Of a stretch of DNA of 57,623 bases, positions 1-8,672 are shown one piece after another. Source of the DNA: Thermodesulfobacteriota bacterium (GTDB taxonomy: Bacteria; Desulfobacterota; WTBG01; CAIYCZ01; CAIRTM01); NCBI GenBank assembly GCA_028278025.1, contig JANQFE010000167.1, forward strand, positions 1-57,623, read 5' to 3'. Positions within the stretch are counted from its first letter, which is position 1. Every line of letters begins with the position of its first letter. The notes under the pieces were generated by a model. It did no database searches. It worked only from the letters and a program-made list of their open reading frames with translations, and was not told where the DNA came from. The translations under genes were made by a program, and so were the position numbers.

Positions 1-108
1 AAGGCGTGCGAAATCATGAGGAATGAGGCGTACTTTACCGTACGTCGCAGTGACGAATGATGAGCACAACGCAGTAGCTGGGGGTTTTTCAACAGCCCCG
101 CTGACTCT
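1..108. repeat. Putative dispersed hairpin repeat
   Basis: The stretch contains short inverted arms (CGTAC...GTACG near 31-46) and a second hairpin with arms GGGG/CCCC and flanking AGC/GCT near 78-105, around the phrase TTTTTCAACAG. From memory, similar phrases recur as interspersed non-coding repeats next to integrases in deltaproteobacterial genomes. Only this one copy is visible here, so calling it a repeat is an inference. No ORF or RNA gene fits. Confidence 0.3.
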
Positions 109-464
109 ATTTTCTGACCAGACCTAGTAGATAAAGGCCCATCCTATTCTCCTTGCCCCTCTTTTTTCATCTTTGCCTACCTACCTTTTTTGGCTAAGCC
201 GGTCACTTGAAATCTGTATGGGTAGTTACAATATCCTCAAATCCACGCTTTATACTAAGTATAATTACTCATTTTTTGATACAAGATATGGCTTCAAAGG
301 TGCTGACGATTTAATTGTCTTTATAAAAATCTCGCCCCACGGCGAACCGCACCCCGGGAGACCCTGTCCACCCAGATAAGATTCAAGCTGACGGCCTGTC
401 CAGCTTCAGGGGCTGTGTGGGTAATGACTTTAAAATGAAAAAAACAGAGAGGAGCCTTTAGTCA
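109..464. other. Non-coding stretch before the recombinase
   Basis: I see no convincing gene. A 68-codon open frame here has no ribosome binding site and no recognisable product. The last bases carry the Shine-Dalgarno GAGGAG about 12 nt before the recombinase ATG. Confidence 0.5.
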
Positions 465-1406
465 ATGCGAACAGTACAACAATATAGCGATGATTTCTTA
501 TTTCACTGCCGTTATGAGAAAAATTTAAGCCCAAAAACATTAAAAGCCTATCGTATCGACCTTACCCAGTTTGAGGTCTATTACGTTCAACAATCGATTG
601 CAGCCGATATCAGGGCAATAGATAAACAAATTCTAAAGTCCTATCTAAAAAACATCTCAGCACAAACCAAACCAAAAACTGTTAAGAGAAAAATGGCGAC
701 CTTGAAAGCATTTTTTAATTACCTGGAGTTTGAGGACATCATCGTCGTTAACCCGTTCCGCAAAATGCGGATAAAAATCCAGGAGGGCAAGCAGCTACCC
801 CGAACCATTGAAGTAAAGGTTATCAGGCAACTTTTCAGGCATCTTTATCGCAAAAAAACCGGAATGATCGGTATAAACAGTTATACCGCCAAGGCAATCG
901 TGCGGGACATTGCGGTACTGGAACTGCTGTTTGAGACCGGTCTGCGGGTGTTTGAGCTGTGCAATTTGAGGAAAGATGACGTCGATTTGGGGAGGGGATA
1001 TGTAAAAGTGTTGGGGAAAGGGAAGAAGGAACGGATAGTCCCGATCTGTACTCCCGAAACGACTGCCGCCCTCAAAGATTATTATCAAGTTTTTAAGGAT
1101 ACTATTTCTCATAGTGAATATTTTTTTATCAATCGCCTGGATCGACGGCTGTCGGAACAGTCGGTCCGATTTATGATCAAAAAATACGCCGGGGAGCTAA
1201 AAATCACCGATAACATAACACCCCATATGTTCCGTCACTCCATTGCCACCCTGCTGCTGGAACGTGAAGTGGATATCCGTTACATCCAGGACCTGCTGGG
1301 CCATAGTTCTATCAGCACGACTCAGATCTACCTCCAAGTAAATCGCAAATCCCAGCGCAAAATCCTCACAAAAAAACATCCCCGACAACACATGACCATT
1401 GCGTAA
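465..1406 (+). CDS. Tyrosine recombinase/integrase (XerC/D-like)
   Basis: Site-specific DNA strand exchange enzyme of 313 residues, close to the usual length of Xer-type recombinases. An N-terminal SAM-like core-binding domain spans about 1-95 and the catalytic domain about 115-295. The complete catalytic set is visible: R161 (ETGLR), the beta-hairpin lysine K185 (GKGKKER), H254 and R257 (HMFRH), H280 (LLGH) and the nucleophile Y289. The extra helix patch of integron integrases is absent, so this is not IntI. GAGGAG lies upstream of the ATG. The gene stands alone, 26 bp before a 23-bp sequence that recurs inverted at 4505-4527. It may be the housekeeping dimer-resolving recombinase or an element-specific integrase; the AT-rich, transporter-type neighbourhood favours the latter. 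Confidence 0.9.
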   Translation: MRTVQQYSDDFLFHCRYEKNLSPKTLKAYRIDLTQFEVYYVQQSIAADIRAIDKQILKSYLKNISAQTKPKTVKRKMATLKAFFNYLEFEDIIVVNPFRKMRIKIQEGKQLPRTIEVKVIRQLFRHLYRKKTGMIGINSYTAKAIVRDIAVLELLFETGLRVFELCNLRKDDVDLGRGYVKVLGKGKKERIVPICTPETTAALKDYYQVFKDTISHSEYFFINRLDRRLSEQSVRFMIKKYAGELKITDNITPHMFRHSIATLLLEREVDIRYIQDLLGHSSISTTQIYLQVNRKSQRKILTKKHPRQHMTIA

Positions 1407-1431
1407 GATGTTCATGGTTTTTGTTTGCACG

Positions 1432-1454
1432 AATAAAGGATAACTAAAGATTAT
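1432..1454 (+). repeat. 23-bp shared upstream element, left copy
   Basis: This is a perfect 23-bp match, in inverted orientation, to 4505-4527. It begins AATAAAGGATAAC and ends AAAGATTAT, and internally shows two TAAAG half-repeats 11 bp apart, one helical turn. It ends 21 bp before the radical SAM start codon. A possible promoter overlaps it: TTGCAC at 1425-1430, 18 bp, then GATTAT at 1449-1454. It could be an operator shared by two convergent units or a recombination site. Confidence 0.7.
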
Positions 1455-1475
1455 CAATAACCAGGAAATTCGTAG

Positions 1476-2363
1476 ATGACATTTGTAGAACTGTTTTACT
1501 ATCTGGGAAGAGTAGCAAAATGGAAATTGGGTGATCGATCGCCACTATTAGCATCGATCAAGCTAACTTATAGGTGCAATCTAAAATGCAAACACTGTGC
1601 ATGGCACACCCTGCCGAAAACAGGGGAAGCATCGTTTGATAAATGGAAGGAGGTTTTGTATAAGCTTTTTCAAGAAGGTGTAAGAGTTATCGTTTTTGAG
1701 GGGGGTGAGCCAACACTTATAAAAGATCTAAGCAAAATGATTACCGTTGCTAAAGAAATAGGATTTCGGGTTATTCTGGTAACGAATGGGACGAATTCAC
1801 TTTCTTGTTATGAACCAGATTTGTTGCTGATAAGTATTGAAGGTTCGGAACACATTCATGACCAAATAAGAGGCAAAGGAGTTTGGAGAAAGGTAACCAA
1901 AAACTTATACAATACTCCCATACGGAAAGTATCTCTTACAACGTTGAGCCAACTTAACAGAAATGAGATAACAAAGATGGTTAAGGAACTCGCCCCCTTT
2001 TTTGACGGGTTCGGTTTTAATATCATATATCCCTGCAACAAAGAGGCCCAACAATTTTCTCTCGATAGAATAGAAGTTGAACAAATTTATAAAGAACTGC
2101 TTGCTCTTTCTGAAGAATATGATGTTGTTAACTCAAAAGGGATGCTCAGTTATGGCGTTTGGGACTGCAATCCTTGGATGCTTGTAATGTGTGAACCAGA
2201 TGGAACCTGGGAGTTGAAAGATGAGTGTTTTATCAAGTACACAGGTGCCAAACTTGATTGTACAAATTGTCATCTTGCCTGTTACAGAGGTTTTTCACAA
2301 CTCGCCAAAGGCGATATCAACAGTTGGTATCTATTCGATAAATTCCTCTTCGATGGAACATAG
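1476..2363 (+). CDS. Radical SAM protein with C-terminal Cys cluster
   Basis: Radical S-adenosylmethionine enzyme of 295 residues, substrate unknown. The canonical CxxxCxxC iron-sulfur site is C34, C38 and C41, with a GGEP motif at 76-79 and a SAM-binding region near SIEGSEHIHD (120-129). The C-terminal part has six further cysteines (C231, C239, C251, C262, C265, C269). The spacing of the last four resembles a SPASM/twitch auxiliary cluster such as those in peptide- or lipid-modifying radical SAM enzymes, including HpnH-like proteins. The start is the ATG with AGGA about 9 bp upstream. It converges on the 2417-3019 gene with a 53-bp gap. No precursor peptide was recognised. The base composition is more AT-rich than the core genes further right, which suggests transfer. 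Confidence 0.8.
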   Translation: MTFVELFYYLGRVAKWKLGDRSPLLASIKLTYRCNLKCKHCAWHTLPKTGEASFDKWKEVLYKLFQEGVRVIVFEGGEPTLIKDLSKMITVAKEIGFRVILVTNGTNSLSCYEPDLLLISIEGSEHIHDQIRGKGVWRKVTKNLYNTPIRKVSLTTLSQLNRNEITKMVKELAPFFDGFGFNIIYPCNKEAQQFSLDRIEVEQIYKELLALSEEYDVVNSKGMLSYGVWDCNPWMLVMCEPDGTWELKDECFIKYTGAKLDCTNCHLACYRGFSQLAKGDINSWYLFDKFLFDGT

Positions 2364-2416
2364 TACAAAAAGCAAAGTCAGGTTAATGTCTTGTTGGATT
2401 TTTAGCAAATGGGTTC

Positions 2417-3019
2417 CTATTGACTAAAGAGGATGATCTTTTTCTTCTTGGGGGTTTCATCGATTATCTTATTAGCAAAGTAGCTTGCAACCAGCATAAA
2501 AACGGTAAAGCCAACCGCTAGGGATACTCCAAAGACATTCTTCAGATTTTCTTTATGATATTGGTGTTGGGTTAAAATCAGCAACTTTTTCCCATCCCCT
2601 TGTTTTAGTTTGTTGATCTCCGTCAAAGATGCAGTATCAGAGACGATACAGAAGATACCATCATTGGCTATCTTTCCCGTGCCGAGTAAAACCCCCTGCT
2701 TAGCATTTGTATGAATATCTAGATTACTGTCGTTGCTAAACAAACAAAATTTATCTGCGAACGATCTCTGAATTTCCACTCTATTTTTTTGATCTGATTT
2801 ATAGATGCTGAGAATATATCTCTTCTCTTTTGAGGCTGGATGATTCTGAAAAAGGTCAAAATCAGTCTTCCCTTCATTTGTCTTAAGATGCTTGATACTA
2901 TCAACCAAGAGGTTTAGGAAGATAATTTCGAAGGGTTTCTGGAATACAAATGTAAACAATAATCCAATAATTAGATAATAAACAATTTTAAGAACTTTAG
3001 AATCGTCTTTTTTTGTCAT
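2417..3019 (-). CDS. Hypothetical membrane protein (two TM segments)
   Basis: I do not recognise this 200-residue protein. It has one hydrophobic segment near residues 9-33, a soluble middle of about 125 residues rich in charged and beta-type sequence, a second hydrophobic segment near 160-182, and a basic tail (PKKKK). That gives an N-in/C-in topology with an extracytoplasmic domain. AAGGA lies 5 bp before the ATG. The start overlaps the end of the upstream permease gene by 23 bp, so the two are almost certainly co-translated. A job as partner or accessory subunit of that permease is inference only. Confidence 0.7.
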   Translation of the reverse strand: MTKKDDSKVLKIVYYLIIGLLFTFVFQKPFEIIFLNLLVDSIKHLKTNEGKTDFDLFQNHPASKEKRYILSIYKSDQKNRVEIQRSFADKFCLFSNDSNLDIHTNAKQGVLLGTGKIANDGIFCIVSDTASLTEINKLKQGDGKKLLILTQHQYHKENLKNVFGVSLAVGFTVFMLVASYFANKIIDETPKKKKIILFSQ

Positions 3020-4448
3020 CTTTCCTTCTCTCTCTACTATAGAGAATATTAAAAATAAGCGCCACCATTTCCACTCCAGTTATACAAATTGGGATCAGTG
3101 GGTAACCCAAATGAAAGCCCCCTTTATCTGCCACTATATTCCTCACAATTTGGATCAAAGGCACTGAAGCGATCATCTGAAATACAAAGGAAGCATATGA
3201 TATCCTTCGAATGAGGTTTTTTTTCATGAGGAGAGGATAGATATAAACAATCATGAACAATGGAATCGTTAGTGCTGCAGCATAGATCCCAATAATGCCG
3301 TTCATTATCGGTGAAAGCTGAATCGCTATGGCAAAACAAAGCAAAATGAATATGAAAGACGAATTGCGAATGCTTGGGATAATTTTTTCGAGGATCGTGT
3401 TATTACGAACAATAAAAATCATTTGTAAATAAGTAATAATATACGTATCAACGGTTGTAAAAAATGCCGTTGTTATCAGTATCAGGAAAGCAGATGGGAG
3501 CAGACCGTCCCTACTGTCCAGAATCCGTAGCCAGACACTGTAAGCAACTGTAGTATCTCCTTCAAATCCAGGATAGATTCCTGCAAGAACAACAATGACA
3601 ATTGGAAAAGAGAGAACGATTGGTACAAACATTTTTGAAAATCCTATTGCTTTCGCGACATCACTATAATCTCTAAGGGTTGTTATTCTTTTCAGAATTT
3701 CAGGAGCTGAACTAAACCAGGCAAAGCAGAGAAGCGAAGCACCAATAATAATCGCAATTGTATTTCCAAATCGAGAAAGCATAAAAAATTTAGAAAAACC
3801 ATTATCAATTTTGGCATTATCAAGCGAAAACAGAACAACAAACAATGCTACTATCAAAACAATGGTCTGTAGGGAATCTGTAACCAGCACTCCCCTAAAA
3901 CCACTGATAAACACATAGGCACCAACGGATAGAATGACAAGGTAAATGATAAAGCTTGCCCAGGCGTCGTGAGGCATAAACGTTTCCATTACGTTGTTGA
4001 ATGCAGATATCTCAGTAATAGTCATCAATGCCAGATAGGGAAATAGAAAAACATAATACAGTGAGGGCCTACCCGCTTCTTGGGTTATGCTTTTGAATCT
4101 GAAGACTGAGGAAACTGATAAAGAGGTGATTTTATATTGTGAACTCTTATCAAAGATCTTCTTTGACTTTATTTTTAGAATACACAGCCCCAAAAATGAT
4201 GAAATTACAATGAATGGTAGAACAATCACCCCAAAAAGGAAATAAAGAGCTGTTATTGCAGTAAAGAAGATGGCTGTTGAAAAAGTGGAACCCGTGATGC
4301 TTAACAAACTCATTAGAGCGTTATTTCCACCTAATAGATATTCCTCAAGGCCGATTCTGTTACTACGCCACGTTATAAAAAGACACACTGAATATGATAC
4401 AACACCCAGCAGCACAGAATAGATAAAAATGTTCCATCCCGTATCCAT
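2997..4448 (-). CDS. Sodium:solute symporter (SSS)-like permease
   Basis: Polytopic inner-membrane protein of 483 residues with about 12-13 hydrophobic helices. The early EEYLLGGNN phrase followed by an A/S/T-rich first helix is typical of the sodium/solute symporter family (PutP/PanF/SGLT type), which couples uptake to Na+. The cargo cannot be read from sequence. An upstream TTG also opens the frame, but GGAGG overlaps that TTG and lies 11 bp before the ATG at 4448, so the ATG is chosen. It overlaps the downstream small membrane protein by 23 bp. The 23-bp element at 4505-4527 sits 56 bp before the start. It may work on the same substrate as the facing radical SAM protein, but that is inference. 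Confidence 0.75.
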   Translation of the reverse strand: MDTGWNIFIYSVLLGVVSYSVCLFITWRSNRIGLEEYLLGGNNALMSLLSITGSTFSTAIFFTAITALYFLFGVIVLPFIVISSFLGLCILKIKSKKIFDKSSQYKITSLSVSSVFRFKSITQEAGRPSLYYVFLFPYLALMTITEISAFNNVMETFMPHDAWASFIIYLVILSVGAYVFISGFRGVLVTDSLQTIVLIVALFVVLFSLDNAKIDNGFSKFFMLSRFGNTIAIIIGASLLCFAWFSSAPEILKRITTLRDYSDVAKAIGFSKMFVPIVLSFPIVIVVLAGIYPGFEGDTTVAYSVWLRILDSRDGLLPSAFLILITTAFFTTVDTYIITYLQMIFIVRNNTILEKIIPSIRNSSFIFILLCFAIAIQLSPIMNGIIGIYAAALTIPLFMIVYIYPLLMKKNLIRRISYASFVFQMIASVPLIQIVRNIVADKGGFHLGYPLIPICITGVEMVALIFNILYSRERRKDDKKRRF

Positions 4449-4504
4449 ATTATCTATTACCTCCAAGGGTCGGAGTAAATCGCTGTGCCTGAATCCAATA
4501 AGTC

Positions 4505-4527
4505 ATAATCTTTAGTTATCCTTTATT
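4505..4527 (-). repeat. 23-bp shared upstream element, right copy
   Basis: Perfect inverted copy of 1432-1454. Read on the minus strand it has the same polarity towards the permease gene as the left copy has towards the radical SAM gene. Identity stops abruptly on both sides, so exactly 23 bp is conserved. The -35-like TTGCAC next to the left copy is not conserved here. The conserved part is therefore more likely a protein-binding site than a whole promoter. Confidence 0.7.
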
Positions 4528-4603
4528 GGTTGATGAAGATTTGTCTTTATCTAGCAACGGGATGTTTGCTTTTTAAATTTATTTTAACTGTTATTATTCA
4601 AGA

Positions 4604-4690
4604 GAAAAAGGGGCCAGCCGCTATTTTTTCAATAGCTAATATTTTTCCAGGATAAAGATTGAAAAAGCAAAGAATGGTTGCCCCTTTTTC
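4604..4690. repeat. Nested palindromic element (MITE/REP-like)
   Basis: The outer arms are 11-bp perfect inverted repeats, GAAAAAGGGGC (4604-4614) and GCCCCTTTTTC (4680-4690). Inside them, TTTTTCAAT pairs with ATTGAAAAA. The whole could fold into a long hairpin or cruciform. It lies in gene-free AT-rich DNA between the symporter unit and the acyltransferase. Short non-autonomous palindromes of this kind are often mobilised by IS200/RAYT-type transposases, one of which lies at 26251. The link is inference. Confidence 0.5.
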
Positions 4691-4881
4691 CCTCCTTTGA
4701 TGGTTTTTTTTAAATAACAACCTCATTTGTTATTATAATGCATAATATAAGTTTTGTGTATAATTTGCAAGCAAAAAACATAATTGTTTAAAATTTATGA
4801 TTAGGTTTTTTTAGCAAATACCTGGATTAGATGTAGCAAATCAAAAAACTTCTTCAAAGATTTACATGCCCCTGATTACCC

Positions 4882-4910
4882 TTGACATACCCAAACCGTA
4901 GTCCTATATT
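4882..4910 (+). promoter_or_regulatory. Sigma-70-type promoter for the acyltransferase
   Basis: TTGACA at 4882-4887, a 17-bp spacer and TATATT at 4905-4910 form a near-consensus promoter, about 40 bp before the acyltransferase start. The rest of the 4449-4950 intergenic region holds only the 23-bp element and the palindrome. Confidence 0.7.
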
Positions 4911-4950
4911 TTGGCCTCGTTACTAACCATTGCGCACATAGCATTTCATT

Positions 4951-5841
4951 ATGCATCAGGATAAGGCCCGTCGCATCTTTACCATACTACTTAGCTGTGG
5001 AAAGCTGGCAAAACTGGTTCCCTACCCACTTACGCTTATACCCGGAAGTGTTATCGGGCTGGTATTTATACTCTTTTTCCCAGGGCGCTTTAACATCGCC
5101 ATGCAGAATTTACAGATTGTGTTTCCCCGTAAACACTTTTTGTGGAAGTTGAAGATTATTATTCTGGCACTGATTAACCACGGGGTGACCTTCTGGGAAT
5201 TACTATGGAGCCCTGCACTGACACCAGTCGAAATACAAAAGAAGTTTGCTGTTTCACCTAAAGGACCGGGCTTGTTTAATGCCGAGGGTATAATAGTTGT
5301 GCTTATCCACTCTGGCAGCTGGGAGCCGGCACTTTTGGGATTGGGCAAAATGCTTCCTAATACTGTGTATGTTTACCGCAGGCTTCATTCACCTCTTGCA
5401 GAAAATCTGATGAAGCTGATCAGGCAGAGCCAGGGCACCAAAGTAATTGCCTCTAAAGGTGCTGTACAGGAATCAAAAGGTCTGCTTGCACATAAACAGA
5501 ATATCTTTTTTGCAATAGACCATCACTTTACAGCACGAGAAGGAGTAGACAGCATCTTTTTTGATAAAAAAGTCAGTGGGCCTCCTGGCCCTGCTGTTTT
5601 GCAGGCCAAAACCGGCAGGCCCGTAGTGGTGATGGGATTTTTTCGCAACTGGTGGTCAGGCAGATATGAGGTTTTTACACACTGCATTTTGCAGGCTGAA
5701 AGTAATGCTTCAAGAGAACAAGCTGATCAGATTTGCAGCATGACACAGGCCTATTTCAAACAGCTTGAGCAGCTGGTAACAATGCATCCCGAGCAGTACT
5801 GGTGGTTTCACCGGATATTTAAAAAAAGTCATACCTATTAA
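4951..5841 (+). CDS. Lysophospholipid/lipid A acyltransferase (LpxL/HtrB family)
   Basis: Membrane-anchored acyltransferase of 296 residues that would add an acyl chain to a lipid A precursor or related glycolipid on the cytoplasmic face of the inner membrane. One hydrophobic segment lies near residues 28-44. The HX4E catalytic motif of the family is HSGSWE, H120 to E125. The later GPPGPAVLQAKTGRPVVV phrase (about 210-227) is the usual substrate-binding region, and the protein ends with a typical QYWWFHRIFK tail. Length fits the family (about 290-310). It is monocistronic behind the promoter at 4882. No strong Shine-Dalgarno is visible before the ATG. Support for an LPS-bearing Gram-negative host comes partly from this gene. 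Confidence 0.85.
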   Translation: MHQDKARRIFTILLSCGKLAKLVPYPLTLIPGSVIGLVFILFFPGRFNIAMQNLQIVFPRKHFLWKLKIIILALINHGVTFWELLWSPALTPVEIQKKFAVSPKGPGLFNAEGIIVVLIHSGSWEPALLGLGKMLPNTVYVYRRLHSPLAENLMKLIRQSQGTKVIASKGAVQESKGLLAHKQNIFFAIDHHFTAREGVDSIFFDKKVSGPPGPAVLQAKTGRPVVVMGFFRNWWSGRYEVFTHCILQAESNASREQADQICSMTQAYFKQLEQLVTMHPEQYWWFHRIFKKSHTY

Positions 5842-5922
5842 GCAAAAAATGTACTCCCGATAAGCTCACCAGCCAGTAGCTGTGTTTCGTGTTCAGCAAA
5901 CAAGCCGCTCTGCTTAAGGAGT

Positions 5923-5940
5923 ATTCTGACCAGTCAGAAT
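5923..5940. promoter_or_regulatory. 18-bp palindrome, possible operator
   Basis: ATTCTGAC, CA, GTCAGAAT: eight perfectly paired bases each side of a 2-bp centre. TetR-type regulators bind palindromes of this size and style. It lies between the convergent acyltransferase and priA genes with no obvious promoter, so its role is unclear. Confidence 0.3.
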
Positions 5941-6111
5941 TTAGGAGTGCTGTGCTTGAGATATGAGGGTTTTAATCTCAAGGCAGAAGACTGATCCTCA
6001 AATCCCGCTTAAGCGGACTGACCCGCAAACGTTTAGAGAGCAAAACTATTCTTGCTTTACGCTTACCATTTTACGTTTTTCATCCCTCAGCATTACTCAC
6101 AACTTTTTTAT

Positions 6112-8568
6112 TCACATTGTAAAAAGAGGATCTACATCAACAATTATCCGAACACCAAAACCCCTCATGCCAGCGCTGGCTTGCTGCAGTACCGTGGAGG
6201 CAAATGAGCGTAACAGCTGCATGTTATCTCCTTTAAGCAGCAGGTGGTAGCGGTACCGGCCCTTAATCTTTTCCCAGGGCGCCCGTGAGGGTCCCAGAAT
6301 TTCAATTTTTTTGCTGCGGGCAGAGCGCTCATGCAGCACTGTACACAGAGTGCCGAACTTGCGGGCATAGTCCTCCACCTTTTTTTTGCTCGTACCTTCA
6401 AACCTGATATTGATTATTTTTTTGTAGGGCGGATAGCCGAGCTCTTTGCGAAACTTCATCTCGGTTTTAAAAAACGTTGTATAATCATGGCGCTGAGCAG
6501 TGGTTATGCTGTAATGGTCGGGATTATAGGTCTGGATGAATACTTCTCCGCTGGTTTCTCCCCGTCCGGCACGTCCGGCAACCTGGGTCAGCAGTTGAAA
6601 GGTGCGTTCACTTGCACGATAGTCTGGAAAGTTGAGGGACTGATCGGCACAAATAACCCCTACCAAAGTAACCTGAGGAAGATGATAGCCCTTAACAATC
6701 ATCTGAGTTCCGATTAAAATATCGGTGTCGCCGTAATACATGTCTTTGAGAATTGCCCGCGAAGCACCGCGCCGGGCAGTTGTATCACGGTCCATACGGG
6801 CTGTGCGAGCTTGCGGAAACAAATTTTTTATTTCGCGCTCAAGCCGTTCGGTGCCCCAGCCAAGCGAGGCAAGCAGAAAGCTGCTGCACTGCGGGCATTC
6901 ATCCGCTACCGGCAGGGTGAAATCACAGTAATGGCAGCAAAGCTTTTTTTGACCTTTATGGTGAATAAGGGAGACTTCACAATTCGGGCAGGTAAATGTG
7001 TGGCCGCACTCTTGGCAGAGAAAGGTTGTTGCAAACCCCCGGCGGTTCAGAAACAGCAGGCTCTGCTCACCACAGATGAGTCTCTGAGCGATAGCCTTGT
7101 GAAGCTGTCGGGAAATAATGCCGGATTGTGCTCTGCGGGATCTGCCTTCAGACTTCATGTCAATAATGGTGATACGGGGCATGGCCTTATTATCGACTCG
7201 TTTTGACAACACACCGGTAAAATATTTTTTTTTCTGAACATTGTAATAAGATTCCAGCGCCGGAGTTGCCGTGCCCAGAATGGCAATACAACGGGAGAAG
7301 GTAGCCTTGAGCAGTGCAAGATCTCTGGCATTATAGCGCAGATGTTCATCCTGCTTATATGAAGGATCATGCTCTTCATCCACGATAATGGTACCCAGGT
7401 CGGGAAACGATGCAAATATTGCCGAGCGTGCACCAATAACAATCTTGATATTACCCCGCCGAATCATCCGCCAGGCATCAAAACGCTCCACCGGGGTCAG
7501 GCTGCTGTGCAGCATGGCAAGGGGTGCATTAAGCCTGGAGCTGATGCGGTCCCAGAGCTGAGCAGTAAGTGCTATCTCAGGAACCAGGTACAGGCACTGA
7601 CGGCCTTTTTGCAGCACCTTCTCCATAACCTGCAAGTACACTTCTGTTTTACCGCTACCGGTCACACCATGGAGCAGTAGCGGATAAAATTTTTTTTGAT
7701 CAATAGCGCATGCCAATTGCCGCAGGATTTGGGTTTGGTCAGGAGTAAGTTCATGGAGCGGTTCAATAAAGACTTTCTCCTTTCCCGGGGGTCTGCGAAA
7801 AACTTCACGTTCAAGCGCAGTAACGGCCCCTTTTTTCTCAAGTGATTTCAACTGACTCGTACAGTTACCGAACTGCTGTTTAAGGCAGGCTAAGGAAACC
7901 TGCCCGTGTTCAGAAATATAGGTATAGATTTCATCCTGTTTGCCCTTTAAAGGCTTTGTCGGGTGCAGGTTTACAGGGGAAAACCACTTCTCTGTTCGTA
8001 CGCGGACAGATGATGACTGTTTGCGCAGCACAAGCTCTATAAGACCCATTGCCTTGAGGCGGTCAATTCGATAGGTAAAACCCTGAGGGCCACATTTTTT
8101 CTTCAGGGTTTGCAGGGAACAGGGTTTTCCTTTTTCAAGCTCCTGTAAAATTGACAAGTCCTGAGATGTTGAGGGATCGTTTAACAAGTGCTGTTTACCT
8201 GCCGGTGTAATTATTGCTGCAGATTGATATTCAGTGTGGATACCCTGGGGCAGTGCAGCTTTGATAGTTTGTCCGAGAGGATAACAGTAATAGGTAGCAG
8301 CCCACTGGTAAAACCTCAAGTCCTCTTCAGCAAAGAGCGGCTCAGTGTCAAGCACATCACAAATTTCCTTTATTTCCTGAGAAGGTTTAGTTGCAGGAAA
8401 ACCTACGATATATCCGGTCAAACGCCTTTTGCCAAAGGGTACCAGCACTCGTGTGCCGATACAGAGTTGGGCCGTATAGTCTGAAGGAGACAGGTACGTG
8501 AAGGTTTGGAAAAGCGGAAGCGGTACAGCAACTTCAACCAGGCGATTCTTATTAGGCCTATCAACCAT
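6112..8568 (-). CDS. priA: Primosomal replication restart helicase PriA
   Basis: A 3'-to-5' DNA helicase that recognises stalled forks and loads the replication machinery. At 818 residues it is slightly longer than E. coli PriA (732). The N-terminal DNA-binding domain covers about 1-110. Walker A is GVTGSGKT at about 300-307, the DEEH box about 394-397, and the inserted zinc-binding region has the expected cysteine pairs (CQECGHTFTCPNC, then CCHYC and CPQC) at about 516-560. The C-terminal helicase motifs (VAGRAGR) are intact. The start is the ATG encoding VDRPNK. The gene is monocistronic on the minus strand, with 104 bp to the next gene. Confidence 0.95.
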   Translation of the reverse strand: MVDRPNKNRLVEVAVPLPLFQTFTYLSPSDYTAQLCIGTRVLVPFGKRRLTGYIVGFPATKPSQEIKEICDVLDTEPLFAEEDLRFYQWAATYYCYPLGQTIKAALPQGIHTEYQSAAIITPAGKQHLLNDPSTSQDLSILQELEKGKPCSLQTLKKKCGPQGFTYRIDRLKAMGLIELVLRKQSSSVRVRTEKWFSPVNLHPTKPLKGKQDEIYTYISEHGQVSLACLKQQFGNCTSQLKSLEKKGAVTALEREVFRRPPGKEKVFIEPLHELTPDQTQILRQLACAIDQKKFYPLLLHGVTGSGKTEVYLQVMEKVLQKGRQCLYLVPEIALTAQLWDRISSRLNAPLAMLHSSLTPVERFDAWRMIRRGNIKIVIGARSAIFASFPDLGTIIVDEEHDPSYKQDEHLRYNARDLALLKATFSRCIAILGTATPALESYYNVQKKKYFTGVLSKRVDNKAMPRITIIDMKSEGRSRRAQSGIISRQLHKAIAQRLICGEQSLLFLNRRGFATTFLCQECGHTFTCPNCEVSLIHHKGQKKLCCHYCDFTLPVADECPQCSSFLLASLGWGTERLEREIKNLFPQARTARMDRDTTARRGASRAILKDMYYGDTDILIGTQMIVKGYHLPQVTLVGVICADQSLNFPDYRASERTFQLLTQVAGRAGRGETSGEVFIQTYNPDHYSITTAQRHDYTTFFKTEMKFRKELGYPPYKKIINIRFEGTSKKKVEDYARKFGTLCTVLHERSARSKKIEILGPSRAPWEKIKGRYRYHLLLKGDNMQLLRSFASTVLQQASAGMRGFGVRIIVDVDPLFTM

Positions 8569-8672
8569 TTGTTTCTTTACCGGTGTTTTATAATTACCAT
8601 TGATGGGCTTGGGGTTTGAGCTGCGGGATTAATTATAAATCAAAATCAAAAATCCGCAATCAAATTTCATTG

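Noticed and set aside
173..379. 68-codon open frame before the recombinase
   Set aside because: No ribosome site, no recognisable fold and an odd proline/arginine-rich end; more likely chance.
465..1475. Integron (integrase plus attC cassettes)
   Set aside because: The recombinase lacks the integron-specific extra helix, and no attC-like pairs of conserved ends were seen between downstream genes.
6331..7680. Plus-strand open frames opposite priA
   Set aside because: Antisense to an intact helicase gene and without ribosome sites or recognisable products.
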